Shown: piece by piece, positions 1-28,362 of the stretch
Numbering within the stretch: position 1 is the stretch's first letter
How the letters are laid out: the number at the start of each line of letters is the position of its first letter
Source: Pogonophryne albipinna
Taxonomy: Eukaryota; Chordata; Actinopteri; Perciformes; Artedidraconidae
DNA length: 64,000 nt
NCBI GenBank assembly: GCA_028583405.1
Contig: CM053260.1
Location: 19,232,313-19,296,312 of the forward strand
Reading direction: 5' to 3'
The notes under the pieces: generated by a model
Database searches by the model: none
The model's input: the letters and a program-made list of their open reading frames with translations, nothing else
Told to the model about the DNA's origin: nothing
Program-made: the position numbers and the translations under genes

Positions 1-79
1 ACCACTGGGATAATTGGGTCCCCTATTAACATTTGCTCCCGTTTAGCATTATGGGCGTCATAGCCATAGACTATAAAAG

Positions 80-1139
80 TAGGGCTGTCAAACGATTAAC
101 ATTTTTAATCAGATTAATCACAGCTTAAAAATTAATTAATCATGATTAATCACCATTCGAACTATGTCCAAAATATGCCATTTATTTATGTATATTGTTG
201 TGGGAATGGAAAGATAAATGAAAGAAGGCGGATATATCCATTTAACATACAGTATCTATGTTTATTATAACATTTTTCTGCGTGTCAAAATGAAAGACAG
301 CCCACACACCTATCAATCATCAAACCGTGGGGTCTTAATTCATTACGTGTTGATTTCTATCAACGGGGGGAGTACTTCAGGAAAGTCGACAGAGGGGGGG
401 GGGGGGGGGGCTAGTGGAGTACTTCGTGACCACAGAGTGTGAACGTTGTGATCAGCTGTTTTAGCGCAGTTCTCCAGTGAAGGGGGGGGGGGGAAGTCTC
501 CCTCCGCAGCCGGTTGGCGTAGTTTTGGCACAATTCCGTTGTACAGACCGACGTTAAAAGCAGCCTGTCTGTGCACACGGAGACCGACTCTGTCGTCCGG
601 TGATCTAACCGCCTTCTGGAAAAGCTTCACAAGTACGTCGGTACGCAAATGCGCTTTGTGACACAAGTGACGGTACGCATTTCAGATTACGCACATAACC
701 TGCGTACCAGTTATGTGTTACCTGTACTACAGCAAAAGTATTCTCCGTCGGGACTTCCTGCAACAACACCACGCAGTTATCTTGATTCTGATTGGCCAGA
801 AGACATTATCAAAGATGTTCTATTGAGAAGACGATCACTACGTGACAAAAGTTTTCAAAACCGTGGCTACTGAAATCAATCTTACTAACTGCTGTCTGTG
901 CAATTTACTCCGCGCGAGTTGGCGGACTTTATTTAGCTTACTTTTACATCATTTTTCATGGTGGGGCTAAGCCATTTCTTGGTATGGGTGTAGCCTACCC
1001 CAGCCATACCCTGGCGCTGCCACTGGTGGCACGTATGGGGCGGGCCATTCTGCACATGCGTTAAATGCGTTAAATATTTTAACGCAATTAATTCAAAAAA
1101 TGTATTACCGCCGTTAACGCGATAATGTTGACAGCACTA
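80..1139. mobile_element. Non-autonomous hAT-type element with perfect 8-bp target duplication
   Basis: The ends are imperfect inverted repeats, TAGGGCTGTCAA on the left and TTGACAGCACTA on the right (one mismatch). The 8 bases TATAAAAG occur directly before (72-79) and directly after (1140-1147), which is the target duplication length of hAT transposons. The interior has ATTAAT-rich sequence near the left end, matching ATTAA-rich sequence near the right end, two long G runs (near 395-410 and 482-492) and no credible transposase, so it is a non-autonomous copy. The superfamily call is inferred from target-site length and end sequence. Confidence 0.8.
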
Positions 1140-1147
1140 TATAAAAG

Positions 1148-2160
1148 TCTTACCCAAGGCTGAATCATAAACTAAAATGTATATGTATGCATAAAGGGTT
1201 ACGTCCTTAGCTGGCTAATAAGTAGCAAGCTAAGCTACCAAGCACACAAACACCTGCGAACGGGGTTAACATGTATAATATTATTATTTTAGACTTCTTG
1301 GAAGTTCTGTTAGTACTTTCAAGCGCACAGCACAACATTTTAATTGTCTGGTATTTGTAACAATATTCCCTAAAAGGCACAATCACCACGAAAACGGCTA
1401 AAGGGTCAAGTACAGTAACTACAACTAACTAACGTTGTAGCCTCTATGTTTGTAGCCTAGCAGAGTGGACAAGTTGCTGTTAGCTGACAGTGAGGCATGT
1501 ACATGTCCATCAAAGTGACCACGCCCTAATTTAATGAAAGATTTAATGCTTAATATTAATTAAACAGATGAGTTGAGAAAAAATTCACCCCCCACACAGT
1601 AGTCATGAAGGGGGAATCTAACTATACAGAGAATATGGTTTTTTGAACCACGATGTAAACATGTTTATTTCTGCTGTAAAGTTGGGCATTTTAACATGGG
1701 GGTCTATGGAAATTGCTCCCTTCTGCAGCCTGCTCCTACTGGCCACTAGATGAACTGCAGTGTGTGGCACTTCCGTATTGGCGTCCCGGCTCTTTCCCAG
1801 AGTTTGCCGCTTGGTTACGGCGCGCGCCATAATAACGTGAGAGAGGCAGAGAGCTGGCTGCAAAATAAATGATGGCTCAAAGTTCACTAATGAACTTTTT
1901 TTTTTTTTTAAAAGCCAGACTCCAAGAAGAGCCCCCACTGCCCTCATCTAGCAGCGATCTATACGATCATTTTCTGATAACGATGAAATAGCCCCGCCTC
2001 CCTCTCCCCACGTCTCCCTCTCCCCACCTCTCCTGCTGCTGGGCTGCCAGAAGAAAAAAAATGTTAACGGAAACTCTGCCGCACGGTCCCCTCGTCCCTT
2101 GGAAGAGGCGGAGAGGTGGGTGTTTTTCATCTGCTGGTGGACAGTCCGGAGAGATATACA
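1148..2160. other. Intergenic, no gene seen
   Basis: About 1 kb of mixed sequence lies between two transposon ends. It has a T-rich run at 1889-1901 and short open frames with no recognisable protein. I see no exon, RNA gene or clear repeat structure in it. Confidence 0.5.
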
Positions 2161-2300
2161 CAGGGTTGGGTTGTAACGGAATACATGTAACTGCGTTACG
2201 TAATCAGAATACAAAAATCAAGTGTATTCAGCTGGCGTTACATTTGAAAAACGAGTAATCTGATTACTTTTTGGAATACTTATTGGAATTATTGGTGGAA
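2161..2300. repeat. hAT-like element end
   Basis: The stretch opens with CAGGGTTGGGTTGTAACGG and continues with repeated GTTAC / GTAAC words and an imperfect GTAATCTGATTAC palindrome. This is the look of a common fish hAT-derived repeat end. A matching inverted stretch (AGTATTCC...AGTAATCTG) appears near 6,133-6,165, so the two may be ends of one element later filled by other insertions. The right end is not clean and no target duplication was found. Confidence 0.45.
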
Positions 2301-2637
2301 AAGTTTCCTCACAAAATGTAATATTCATTACCGGCAGAACTGTGTGCACACTGCACAGCGCTGCAGCATGTCTGTGAGCGAGAGAGAGATGCAGCGTGTC
2401 TGTGAGGCCCCGCCCCCGCAAGCAGATGAGAGAGAGAGATCTCTTTTAAAATATATCGAAAGTTAGAAACGGAGATGGTTAGATAAAATGTGCAAGATAA
2501 CGTTTATGTAGCATTTCTTTATTGTCGAAAAGATGACATTTCATAACGGGATAAAATCAAAGTGAATGGCCTGCTGCTGCTGAATGCATGGGGCAAGTGA
2601 CTGGAAAACGTTTTAAAAGTTATTACATCGTTTCAGA

Positions 2638-2700
2638 TAATAATAATAATAATAATTCATTCTATTTAGGGGCGCCTTTCAAAGCACCCAAGGACACCTT
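2638..2700. repeat. (TAA)n run and SINE-tail-like fragment
   Basis: A short TAA microsatellite is followed by sequence resembling the 3' tails of fish SINE/LINE repeats (a GCCTTTCAAAGCACCC-type core). It is too short to classify. Confidence 0.4.
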
Positions 2701-3251
2701 ACAATTCATAACATATTCCAAGGAAAGGTTTTAAGACAGTACAAAGAATGCAGTCCGGGTGATGTTTTTTATGCGGGGTGCAGATGAGAGAGCTGTCCAG
2801 AATGACACCAAGGTGTTGTGTTTGAGTTCTTGATAAGCCATTAAAGAGCCTGTGACACGAGTTTCCCCCATCATCCAAACCCATCAATTTGAGTAAATAT
2901 TGTCCCCTTGAAAACCGTTACTGAACTGATTTTGGATATTTGTACTTTGATAACCATTAATCTGCCCTTCAATGTTGACCATTTTCTGGATCTTCTCGGG
3001 GATTCTTCAAGTCCCGCCAAATTATGGGTGACGTCATTGCGGGCACAGCGCTCCAGCTGCACCGTTCAGGATCCCAGCATCTGCATGTAAACGCACGATG
3101 GTGCACACAGCAGCAAGCTCAGACAGCGATGACAGTTTAATTTTGAACGTGTCTGAGAGCTCATATGAGGCTGAAGGATCGGTTTATGTTGTATCTGTTA
3201 GAAGTTTAGGAATTAGGTGCGTCAATATGTGCGATCATACGGTCATGTAAC

Positions 3252-4132
3252 CAGTGGTGGACTGGGACTAAAAATCATCCCGGGACTCTCGACCGGCCCA
3301 CTTCGGTACCGCTAGTAAATTGTCAACAGGGGGAGTGGGGGATGTCAGGGGCGGCGGGTGCTGTAGGCTGGGGAAGGCTAAGCCTTCCCAAATATTTGTG
3401 TCACTGCATCCTGGTAAAATACAAATATAATGTATAATGTCTGTGTCTTTGACATTAGCGCTGCTAGCCACCTGTGCCCTGTACTACGAAGCCAGTTCAA
3501 CATACCCTGGATATGTTTGAGTAACAAAAAAACTAACAACAACAAACTAACAAACGAGATCTCGCTAAGCGGTCCTACGACGCTGGTTATTAACTCGGTA
3601 AATCAAGCCAGGGTTTCTCTCACCAGCTGAGAGCGCGTTCACGTCTAAGACACGAGTGGATCTGACTTTAATTACATTTGACTTGAGTGTTTCGTCAACA
3701 TAATGTGTTGCTTAAAATAATACTTCTGCATACAGTATGTGACACTATAAGTGTTGCACGGCCAGATACGGCTGGAGAAGCTGACTCGGATAAGGAAATA
3801 TATGATATATAATGATATTATATGATCGATGATCTGATTGATGATGTAATATGAATGATAAGTGCGACACGTCGGCGTCTTCTCTGCATACGGCAGTTTA
3901 AACTGTATTTCCTTTATCCTGTAATATAACTTGAGAGATTTAAACTCCGCACACTGAGTTGATCTCTTTTCTATAGACGCCGGAGGCGGGCAGCGTCAGG
4001 TAAAATAAGTTATTTAGCCTTCCCAAACCTGAGCCTCACGCGCCGCCTATGGGGATGTACTAGTGACTTATCCGACCGGCCCACTTCGGTAACAGCCCAT
4101 CGGGATTCGTCCCGATGGCCAGTCCGCCACTG
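3252..4132. mobile_element. hAT-like MITE, about 0.9 kb
   Basis: The left end reads CAGTGGTGGACTGGGAC and the right end is its near-complement, CCAGTCCGCCACTG. The phrase CCGGCCCACTTCGGTA occurs near both ends (about 3294 and 4077) in the same orientation. No coding potential is evident. The flanking 8-mers (3244-3251 and 4133-4140) match poorly, so the target duplication is decayed or the boundaries are slightly off. A word GCCTTCCCAAA near 3380 and 4020 may mark a second, nested element. Confidence 0.6.
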
Positions 4133-4284
4133 CACCCAGCCCACGTAAACTGTCAACGGGGGGAGCCTCGCTGCGGGGAAACGGTGGACCTATAGTGTCC
4201 CGATCGGAGTGGGAATAATAATAATAATCCGTGCCTTTTATCCATTAATTTCCCCAACATTGTGGTAAAAAAAAACACACGTTT

Positions 4285-4615
4285 AATCCATGTTGGTGTA
4301 CTACAACTACAAAAAGCATCGGTTTGTTTTCTCATCAGGAAATGCAGACCGGCTCAAACAAACGATTTTTAATCATCATTCTCACGATCATTTAATGTAT
4401 CATATGTTCGCCGAATTGACATGAAAGCACTAATAAATGTAGTTTAATCCACTTGAGTTTACAACTACAAAAATAATCGATTTGTTTTTATATCACATCC
4501 TACGGGAGGAAATTCAGCAGCTCTCACTACCGATTTGTAATCCTAATTTAATCATCATCTTCACCACGATCATTTATGTTTATGTTCGCCGAATTGACAT
4601 GAAAGCACTGACAAA
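4285..4615. repeat. Tandem duplication, unit about 170 bp
   Basis: Two successive copies share a CTACAA-rich start, a central ATTTAATCATCAT / GATCATTTA block, and the word TTCGCCGAATTGACATGAAA (about 4408 and 4586). The copies have diverged by point changes and small indels. No coding function is seen. Confidence 0.6.
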
Positions 4616-4937
4616 TATGAATATACTGTAGTCAACTTCATTACAACGTTATTAACGTGCCTAAACTCAGTAATTCACCATTTGTACGCATGACAACACA
4701 CTTTGTCTGTGTTTCGCTCTCTCACCGCACAGTGAAGCGTTCCCGCATTGACGTCACTTCCGGCTTCCCCCAAAACTTCAAAATGACTCGAAGGAATTTC
4801 CCCGCGATGTTCGAAATTATTGATATTTATCGGAACGGTATCGCATCTTCTTTTTTAAACTGACGGTTCGAGATGACTAGTAGCCCAATATTTCATTGCA
4901 CAACAGTTGTTGGGATGCTGTCACAGGCTCTTTAAAG

Positions 4938-6075
4938 CAGGGGTGGGGAACCTTTTTCCTCTCAACGGCCATTTCAATGTTGACAACATTCTCCAGGGGT
5001 CGTACAAATGATTGACCTCTGCTTAAAATACTAAAATCACATCCCATTCATTTGGCCTTTCTTTCATGCTGTGCAAAGAAAAAGCAACCTCTTAATCCAG
5101 ATATCTCACCATGACTCGTGCATACATGCACGTGCACGGTGTGGCATGCATGCACGTGCACGGTGTGGCATGACCACCAAAACGGAAAGATATGGACACA
5201 AGATGTGTGCAAATTTATTTAGTTTCCTATCCATGTGGACATGATTTAAGTGGGGGGGGGGGGACCTAACCTCCTCTAGGGGGGTCCTCACCTCCTCTAG
5301 GGGGGACCTAACCTCCTCTAGGGGGGTCCTCACCTCCTCTAGGGGGGTCCGGGGGGCATGCTCCCCCGGGAAGATTTTTTCTTAAATGTTGAAGTTAAAA
5401 GCGCACTTTGAGAGCAACATTAAGAGATCTATAGAAACACCTCTCAACACCCATATGAAACAGAACTGGAAGCAGATTTATTTTTCTTTATGGATATTTT
5501 ACAAATCACTCCCCTTTCAAACTGTGTTCTTGTTCATTAACTTTTTTTTACTGTCATATAGTATTTTATACCCGTTTACTCTATTCTCTTATTTTTTTAT
5601 AACTATAATGATCATATAAAGATGTGCCTTTACCTCACTGGTTGGAGAAAAAGCTTCTTATATTCGTTAGCATAGCTAGCTAACCAGATGCTAATAACAA
5701 CAAAGTTATTGACTGTATGATCAGTATGACAGATCGCCACTGGGCTTTCAACTAAAGACACAGTCACGCAGAAACTGCGGCATGTGTACGGCTCCTTGTG
5801 GGTACTGCAGTTTCTGAAGTGCCGGAGCGACGTTCTGGTGCTCTCCGTCAGAACTGCACCCCTGTCAGACGAGACATATACCACGTGATGACACTTAGGC
5901 TCGTGTTGTGTTCAAGGACCCTGGAAAAACAGGCACTCGCTTGTTTAATTATTTTGCGGTCTAGATTTCTTTAATTTTTTTCGTTTTTGCGTGTGTTTAT
6001 AAATTACCTCGAGGGCCGTACCAAATGGTCTCGCGGGCCGTATACGGCCCGGGGGCCGGAGGTTCCCCACCCCTG
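4938..6075. mobile_element. hAT-type non-autonomous element
   Basis: The inverted ends are CAGGGGTGGGGAACCT at 4938 and AGGTTCCCCACCCCTG ending at 6075, 16 perfectly complementary bases. The flanking 8-mers CTTTAAAG and CATTAAAC agree at 6 of 8 positions, consistent with an aged 8-bp hAT target duplication. CAGGGGTGGGGAACC is a known style of vertebrate hAT-Charlie end. The interior contains minisatellites (see 5119-5350) but no transposase. Confidence 0.8.
5119..5350. repeat. Two short minisatellites inside the hAT element
   Basis: Near 5119-5170 a 24-bp unit with core GCACGTGCACGGTGTGGCAT is repeated twice. From about 5265 to 5350 a unit of about 21 bp with core CCTCCTCTAGGGGGG is repeated at least four times, alternating between two linkers (ACCTAA and TCCTCA), which makes a 42-bp higher-order period. 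Both are simple expansions inside a non-coding transposon. Confidence 0.75.
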
Positions 6076-6284
6076 CATTAAACAGTAACATACGTGTCTC
6101 CTGTTCACCAAAACATACCCATCTGTTATGGAAAAAGAAAGTATTCCAAAAGTATTCTAAAAGTAATCTGCCACCGGTACCGGCGGGGATTGTTGTTAGC
6201 TTCTGATGCGCAGAAGAAAAATCTGGCTCACCCTATTTTTTACAGGCCCACCCTAAAGTACATTTCTGCCTACGCTACTGGGTT

Positions 6285-7345
6285 CAACACTGGCTGAACA
6301 ACATTTGCTTACCGTTAAACGCAAAAAAAACAGTACGCATGATGTTCAGTAAACGACCAGTCAAAATCAAAGGATCCAATGTGTTTTTAAACGGAGCAGA
6401 AATATAACTAGTCTCCCACTTCAAGTATCTTCGAGTCATATTGGACTCGAACTAGACTTTTAAGAAACATATCAAGAAAGTATCCAATACCGTTAAATTC
6501 AACTTGCAAAATGTTAAACAAATTAGACCCTTCTTAACTGTCAATGCTGCAAAGTCATACCTCCACTGTATGATTCTATCCCACATTGAATACTGATTTA
6601 CAAACTGGTCGTTTGCTTGTGCCACAAACCTGAAACCAATAGAACAGCTGTACAAGAGAGCTATCAAGGTGTTTGACAGAAAGCCAAATTCATACCGCCA
6701 CTGTACCATCCTTGAAAATCACAATTTCTTGAGTTTTGACCATTGCAAGTCTTTTAAATGTATGTGTTTTTTTTAATAAATGTTTACATGGACTGCCCGC
6801 CCCCCCTTAGGGGAATTCATCCACAGAAAACACACTGGACGCTGCACTAGGTCAGGAACCAGAGGAGACTGTGAGGTCCACCGTAGACGGACCACTTTCG
6901 GTCAAAAATGTCCTCTCAATTAAGGGCAGCTCATTGTGGAATAGCCTCCCAACTCAGATACGGGATTGTCCCACTTTGAACAGTTTTAAAGGTCAACTCA
7001 AAGAATGGTTGAAAAACAATCAAACAAACAAACAAACGTGCAATCACCGGTAAATGCACTTTAATACAGGGGTAACTCCTCTTGCAATTTATATGTCGTA
7101 GCTGCTACATTGTACTGCCATGTGGTAAATGCTTGTATATGCTGCTCATGCTCTTTCTGCATATCATGTATTTATTTTTGCTATGTATATAAATGTCATG
7201 TTCTTAAATGTTGTATGTGAGGGACTACGGATGGAAATTAGCTAAAAGCTCAAATCCGGCATATTTACATTTTGAAGCATTAATTGTTAAAAGTGTTCAT
7301 CAATGTGGATTGTCCCTCTTCAAATAAACGATTCAATGAAATGAA
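6285..7345 (+). mobile_element. LINE fragment (L2/CR1-like reverse transcriptase 3' part), dead
   Basis: Conceptual plus-strand reading gives pieces typical of a non-LTR reverse transcriptase C-terminal half: a WLNN..LPLNAKKT block near 6290, an HFKYL.VILDSN block near 6420, a KSYLHCMILSHIEY block near 6555, and the terminal SLWNSLPTQIRD motif near 6933-6970. Internal stops and frame changes break it. The 3' end has an AATAAACG / ATTCAATGAAATGAAA tail, as in fish L2/CR1-type LINEs. The 5' part is missing, as is usual for LINE insertions. Confidence 0.75.
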
Positions 7346-8896
<1,551 letters not shown>

Positions 8897-10669
8897 TACG
8901 TCATTGTGCTTCTGGCATTTTGTAATGTGGCAGAAGCAGGTCAGGTTTTCATCAACCGAAAATACACGTCAATGGGCGCACAGCTCATGAGTCACACAGG
9001 CTCTAACAGACACGTGTTAGCAAACGACAAATGAACTGAGAAAAAACCTGCAATCATTGGGAATAATTAGCCGATTACCATGAAGCACTGCTACCACACT
9101 GGTGAACGTGAGAATACTGAGAATATTCTTTAATTGTTCAATGCAATGCAGTTGTTTTTATAAGATGTGATCCCCACCACATGATGAGTATCGCCTCGCC
9201 TTGGACTGAATGTTAAACAGTTATTTAGTGAATACAGATCAGATCTCAAAATGTGACATTACAGTAAACACTAGTATAGCTAATGTCAACAGAAGTCTAT
9301 TTTGCCAAAGCAAATCCTTGGCTGAAATGATAGTTCAATGTTGAGTTTAGCACACTGACAAATAATAAACCAGTCACGACGACCTTGATCGACTCCAATT
9401 AAATATCCTTGTCCTTCCTGCTGCTTAGATAGAGTGGATATTGTGCTTGTAAAAATGTATGCCAACTGATGGGCTTTTAATGAGTTTTTTTAATAGCTGC
9501 TGAAAATTGCCTTTGATCCAGTTTCAGAGTATAACTCGCAACACAGGCCTGAGATTAAATATGCTTTCTAGCAAAGTCATTTAATTAGATTTTCTTCTGT
9601 AGAGGATGTTTACAATCAAACAAACCGCTGGTTATATTCTGAATGCATTGCCAGTTATGTACACTTGTTGACTGTAAAGGGACATTTCATTTGTGGTTAT
9701 GAATTTGTCTTCAACTCTGACGGTTGTGAAATCATTTCCATAAAAATGGGTACACTGCAGTATGAATTCTGCCTACGAGATTGAATTCAGGCATTTGGGA
9801 GTACGGAACACACACGCTATCACATAAGGTGTTTCTCAAATTTCCCAGCTCTCATTTCATTTTTGTCACTCTCACTCCACGTCTCTTGGCACACTGGACA
9901 GGAAATGTGTCAGACACAACACTCTGGACTTTTATAGCCCGGTGCAGACTGGTGTGAGGACAAACAGAGGGGGACAGCTTGCAGCCATAGTAAGAAATGA
10001 TGTGTAAATAAGCAACCCGCCATCCACTGCAATTACTCTTAGCTGGAATCAATAACCTCTTGGAGGGCAGGAAGCAGCTTTTGTCACAAGAAACTAGACA
10101 CAATTTCCTGAGGCTTAGCCTTCTGAATAAGGACGGGTTTAGTCAGCTGGGGCTTTAACTATATTACAGGAATCATAATGAAGTGGGGGGCAGGTGGTGC
10201 AGCTGTGATTTCACGTGTTCCGTCAGGTGAGTGTCAAGCTCATGTTTTCTTAGGTACACAGCAGATGTGCGTGGTGATAATCATAGTCTTCAGACAGAGC
10301 ATCCTATAGGCCCTCTCATAGGTCTGAGGCTGTTTGTACTGTCACCCTATATCACCTGGAGCCATGAAATATCTCAGATGTTATTATATTTTTGATTCAT
10401 TGTATTGATAAAGTTTATGAGTATTGTGTCTTCACTTCTTAACCTAGCAAAAGGAAAGAAACATTCAAGGTGCACTCTACCAAATCAGTTTTTTATAAAT
10501 GAAAAACACTTGGATGTCAAATCAGTAATGTGAGATTCTTGTACTTTATAATAACAAATCCAAGCACAAATCATGCTGATTTGGGGTATTCCAAAAACCC
10601 AGGCAAAAACGTCTAAATGTTTAAGTTGCAGTGGTGGGCTGCATGATGTGAGTTCAAACAGACACTTAC
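8897..10669. other. dnai1: No exon found; the expected 3' end of dnai1 was looked for here
   Basis: The last dnai1 exon recognised ends with a good donor at 10,669, so at least one more exon should follow on the minus strand. Reading this interval on the minus strand did not reveal the expected final WD repeat and lysine-rich tail. The missing exons may be to the left of the window or too diverged to see by eye. Confidence 0.4.
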
Positions 10670-25670
<15,001 letters not shown>

Positions 25671-25836
25671 TTAAAAAAAGAAACCAGTTTACTGACTTGA
25701 CAAACGATTCAGCTGTTAATCTTTGACAAAACACAGCACTACTACACAAAGTAAAAAATAATCTTCTAAATTGGTAACGTCAGTTAGCTAAAAGAAACAG
25801 CACACTCGCTCCTCAGCTACCTGCTGCTGTATGCAT

Positions 25837-25850
25837 GTTTCCAAGGCAAC
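25837..25850 (-). promoter_or_regulatory. RFX X-box upstream of dnai1
   Basis: The 14-mer GTTTCCAAGGCAAC fits the X-box consensus GTTNCCATGGNAAC at every fixed position except one. It lies 167 bp upstream of the dnai1 start codon. RFX factors (with FOXJ1) drive motile-cilium genes through such sites close to their promoters, so position and target gene agree. The motif is nearly palindromic, so strand is nominal. Confidence 0.75.
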
Positions 25851-26429
25851 CTGCCGCCCCTGTCAGTCATTACAGAGGACTAATAAAGACAAGAAAACTC
25901 CATCCGTATTTTCAGTTGTTATCAGTGGTGGAATGTAAGGAAGTACATTTACTCAAGTACCGTACTTAATGTAGCCTACTTAAGTAACACATCGATGTAC
26001 TTGTACTTTACTTGAGTATTTACTATTTACACATTATGCTACTTCCAAATTCACTCCACTACATTTTGGAGGCAAATGTTCTACTTTTTACTCCACTACA
26101 TTTTTTTAAACAGATGTAATCACTTACTACTTTAAGGTTTTAGATTATTAATATAAATGAACTAATACAATGATAGGTTATTATAGGTTAAGCTACCCAA
26201 TAGCATACAAATAAATCGAAAATAAACCCCATAAGTGCAACAAGTGATGTAGCAATAATTATAATACAAATATATGGTGCTTAAATGGGCCATTCTGCAA
26301 AATGGTACTTAAAGCATGGGCGTTGTTAGAAAAAGTGGTGGGGACATTTTCTCCGGATTTAACATCAGCATAGTAGAAGACAAATGATTTTCCTCCCCTG
26401 GGTGTTGAACCTTAGGCACCCCAAGGAAG

Positions 26430-27020
26430 GTTCAAGGTTCTTTATTTGTCATACGAACATAGCTACAGAGTAGTTATGTCGATGAAAATCTTAGGTCACA
26501 GGCTTCTCCAACAGTGCAACACAATAATACAGAAAAACAGAAAAATATAGTGCATGTAAATATTAAAAAGAAAATACAAAAAGAAAAATTGTTTAAAAAA
26601 AGTGAAATAGTGAAATAAGAGTCTATATGCAAGCTATTGGAATGATATATTAGATAAATAATTACTAAGTAGCAGATGAATGTTATGGATGTTGTTTCAA
26701 CAGTTCAGGTGTTTAACAGTCTTATTGCCTGTGGGATGAAACTGTCTCTGAATCAGGTGGTTTTTGTCCGGATGCTGCGGTAACGCCTGCCAGACGGCAG
26801 CAGACTGAACAGTTTGTGGCTGGGGTGATTGCGGTCTTTTATAATCCGGAAGGATTTCTTCCTGAGCCGCTGGGAGTAAAGGTCCTCCATGGATGGCAGC
26901 TCCGTCCTGGTGATGTTCTGTGCAGTTTTCACCACCCTCTGTAAAGCCTTACGATTAAGGGCGGTGCAGCTGCCGTACCAGGTCGTGATGCAGTGACCTG
27001 CATGATAGACCAATGCATAG
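26430..27020 (-). mobile_element. LINE 3' end (L2/Rex-like), minus strand
   Basis: On the minus strand, 27013 down to about 26720 reads as the C-terminal part of a fish LINE ORF2: WYGSCTALNRKALQRVVKTA, then LPSMEDLYSQRLRKK, then HPSHKLFSLLPSGRRYRSI, and SFIPQAIRLLNT after a small break. The 3' untranslated part reaches about 26,430 with the AGTTATGT...TTAGGTCACAGG word seen again at 56,550-56,630. It is 5'-truncated and nested in the hAT element. Confidence 0.82.
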
Positions 27021-27194
27021 ACCTCTGAACCACCAATGTCTTCTTAAAACAACAAACACTCAACTAAACGTCTGGCTGTGATGTGATTTTGAGTGAATTT
27101 GTACCTTTATGCCCATAACGAGCACATAGCTGGAGGACAGAACATGACATGAGTAAAAAGTCAACAAGAGTAAAGTCAACAAGAGTACAGAGTA

Positions 27195-27490
27195 CTTTTT
27201 GTGCGCACACATTAGACGGGGACAGCAAACACCTGTGTGATTTTGGTGACAATACGACTATCCTGGACAAAGTTATAGTGGGGGTGCCAAATCCGGCAGC
27301 CGCAACGCCTGGTCTGCCACATCTGGAAGCCCCTCTTTAGTTTTTCACCTGCTGAGCCCAGAGTCAAATGCTTTTTTTCTGTGCACAAACTAGAGGGGGA
27401 CAGCAAACATCAGTGTGATTTTGGTGACAGTACGACCACCCTGGACAAAGTTATAGTGAGGGTGTCAAATCCGGCAGCACCAACGTCTGT
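27195..27490. repeat. Tandem duplication, period about 175 bp
   Basis: Two copies share GGGGACAGCAAACA, GTGTGATTTTGGTGACA, TGGACAAAGTTATAGTG and CAAATCCGGCAGC, starting near 27195 and 27371. They differ by point changes. No function is evident. Confidence 0.7.
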
Positions 27491-27548
27491 GCTGGAAGTG
27501 TAAAACAGAAGTTGGGACTTTCCTACATTGTATATATAGGAATATGCA

Positions 27549-28110
27549 TTGATTAGACCTTTTTGGGTTAAAGTAGTAGAAGTCCTGAGTAGCTGGTCTG
27601 GCTCAGTCATCCCCATGACTCCTGTTTTGTGTCTGTTGTGGGACAGATCTCAGATGCTACATGTTTCGAAAAGAGCTTTCTCTGTTATAATGGTTGCTTT
27701 GATTACAGCTTCAAAAATTATATTGAGGCATTGGAGAATAGACAAGCCTCCACATATGAAGGAATGGGTTAATGCTATGGTGGAGACATCATCCTATGAG
27801 GCTATGCTCACTAGGATGAAAGGCATTGAAAATGCTGAGGACAATGCTTGGGAGCGTTTCTGGATACACATAAAGGCCGACAGAGACTCTATTTAATTTG
27901 AATGTTTACCAAGAATTGCACACTTTTTCTTTTCCATTGCTGAAATACCTAATTTTTTTTTGTGTGATTTTTTTTCATTTTTTCATGCCATGTCTTTTAA
28001 TGTCAATGCCTGGACCATGGGGGAGAAGGATTTGTTTATGCAGTGTACTGCCAATGTGTGTTTGTTCTGAAAAGGAAAATTCAATAACAATTTGAAATAC
28101 ATAAAGAAAG
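27549..28110 (+). mobile_element. LINE-1-type ORF2 C-terminal fragment
   Basis: The reading from about 27640 to 27896 gives ALITASKIILRHWRIDKPP followed by EWVNAMVETSSYEAMLTRMK and DNAWERFWIHI, the usual tail of fish L1-type ORF2 proteins. A T-rich, AATAC-containing 3' region follows to about 28,110. Only this tail is present; the endonuclease and polymerase are missing. Confidence 0.75.
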
Positions 28111-28280
28111 AAACATAAACAAAGGTACAGGACTTTTTATGTTTTAATTTTCTTTATTATCTTTGAGAGTTTTAATGTTTTGATAAGATGGCATGTCCTT
28201 GCCAGCCCAAAGGGGAAACCCCCCACCTCCAAGGGGCACAAAAAAAGTAATGGTTCGAGTCACTTCGAATCAATCCCAAT

Positions 28281-28362
28281 GCCCTATAGCTCAGTGGTCA
28301 GAGTACACAGTCCATATCCAGATCAATGTGAGACGTGGGGTTGAATCCCCAGCATGATAGAA
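28281..28362 (+). pseudogene. tRNA-like SINE head / tRNA pseudogene
   Basis: TAGCTCAGTGGTCAGAGTA matches a pol III A box and D arm, and GGGGTTGAATCCCC forms a T-arm stem with a B box. The acceptor strands (GCCCTAT at the 5' side) do not pair with the 3' side, and an A-rich tail follows, so this is a SINE head or tRNA pseudogene rather than a working tRNA. Confidence 0.65.

Noticed and set aside
343..666. 107-codon minus-strand open frame
   Set aside because: It lies inside a non-autonomous hAT element, is rich in proline from C runs, and has no family features.
9852..10103. Possible terminal dnai1 exon on the minus strand (contains KLSPS)
   Set aside because: The short resemblance to the KLSPN piece of DNAI1 does not extend in either direction, and the expected final WD repeat is absent.
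25838..25850. CTCF- or insulator-type element near the divergent promoters
   Set aside because: The only good match is the X-box; I saw no convincing CTCF-like core.
27064..27616. Several short frames over the 175-bp tandem repeat
   Set aside because: The frames on both strands only mirror the repeat units and carry no recognisable domain.
28281..28362. Functional tRNA gene
   Set aside because: The acceptor stem does not pair and an A-rich tail follows, so it is a SINE head or pseudogene.
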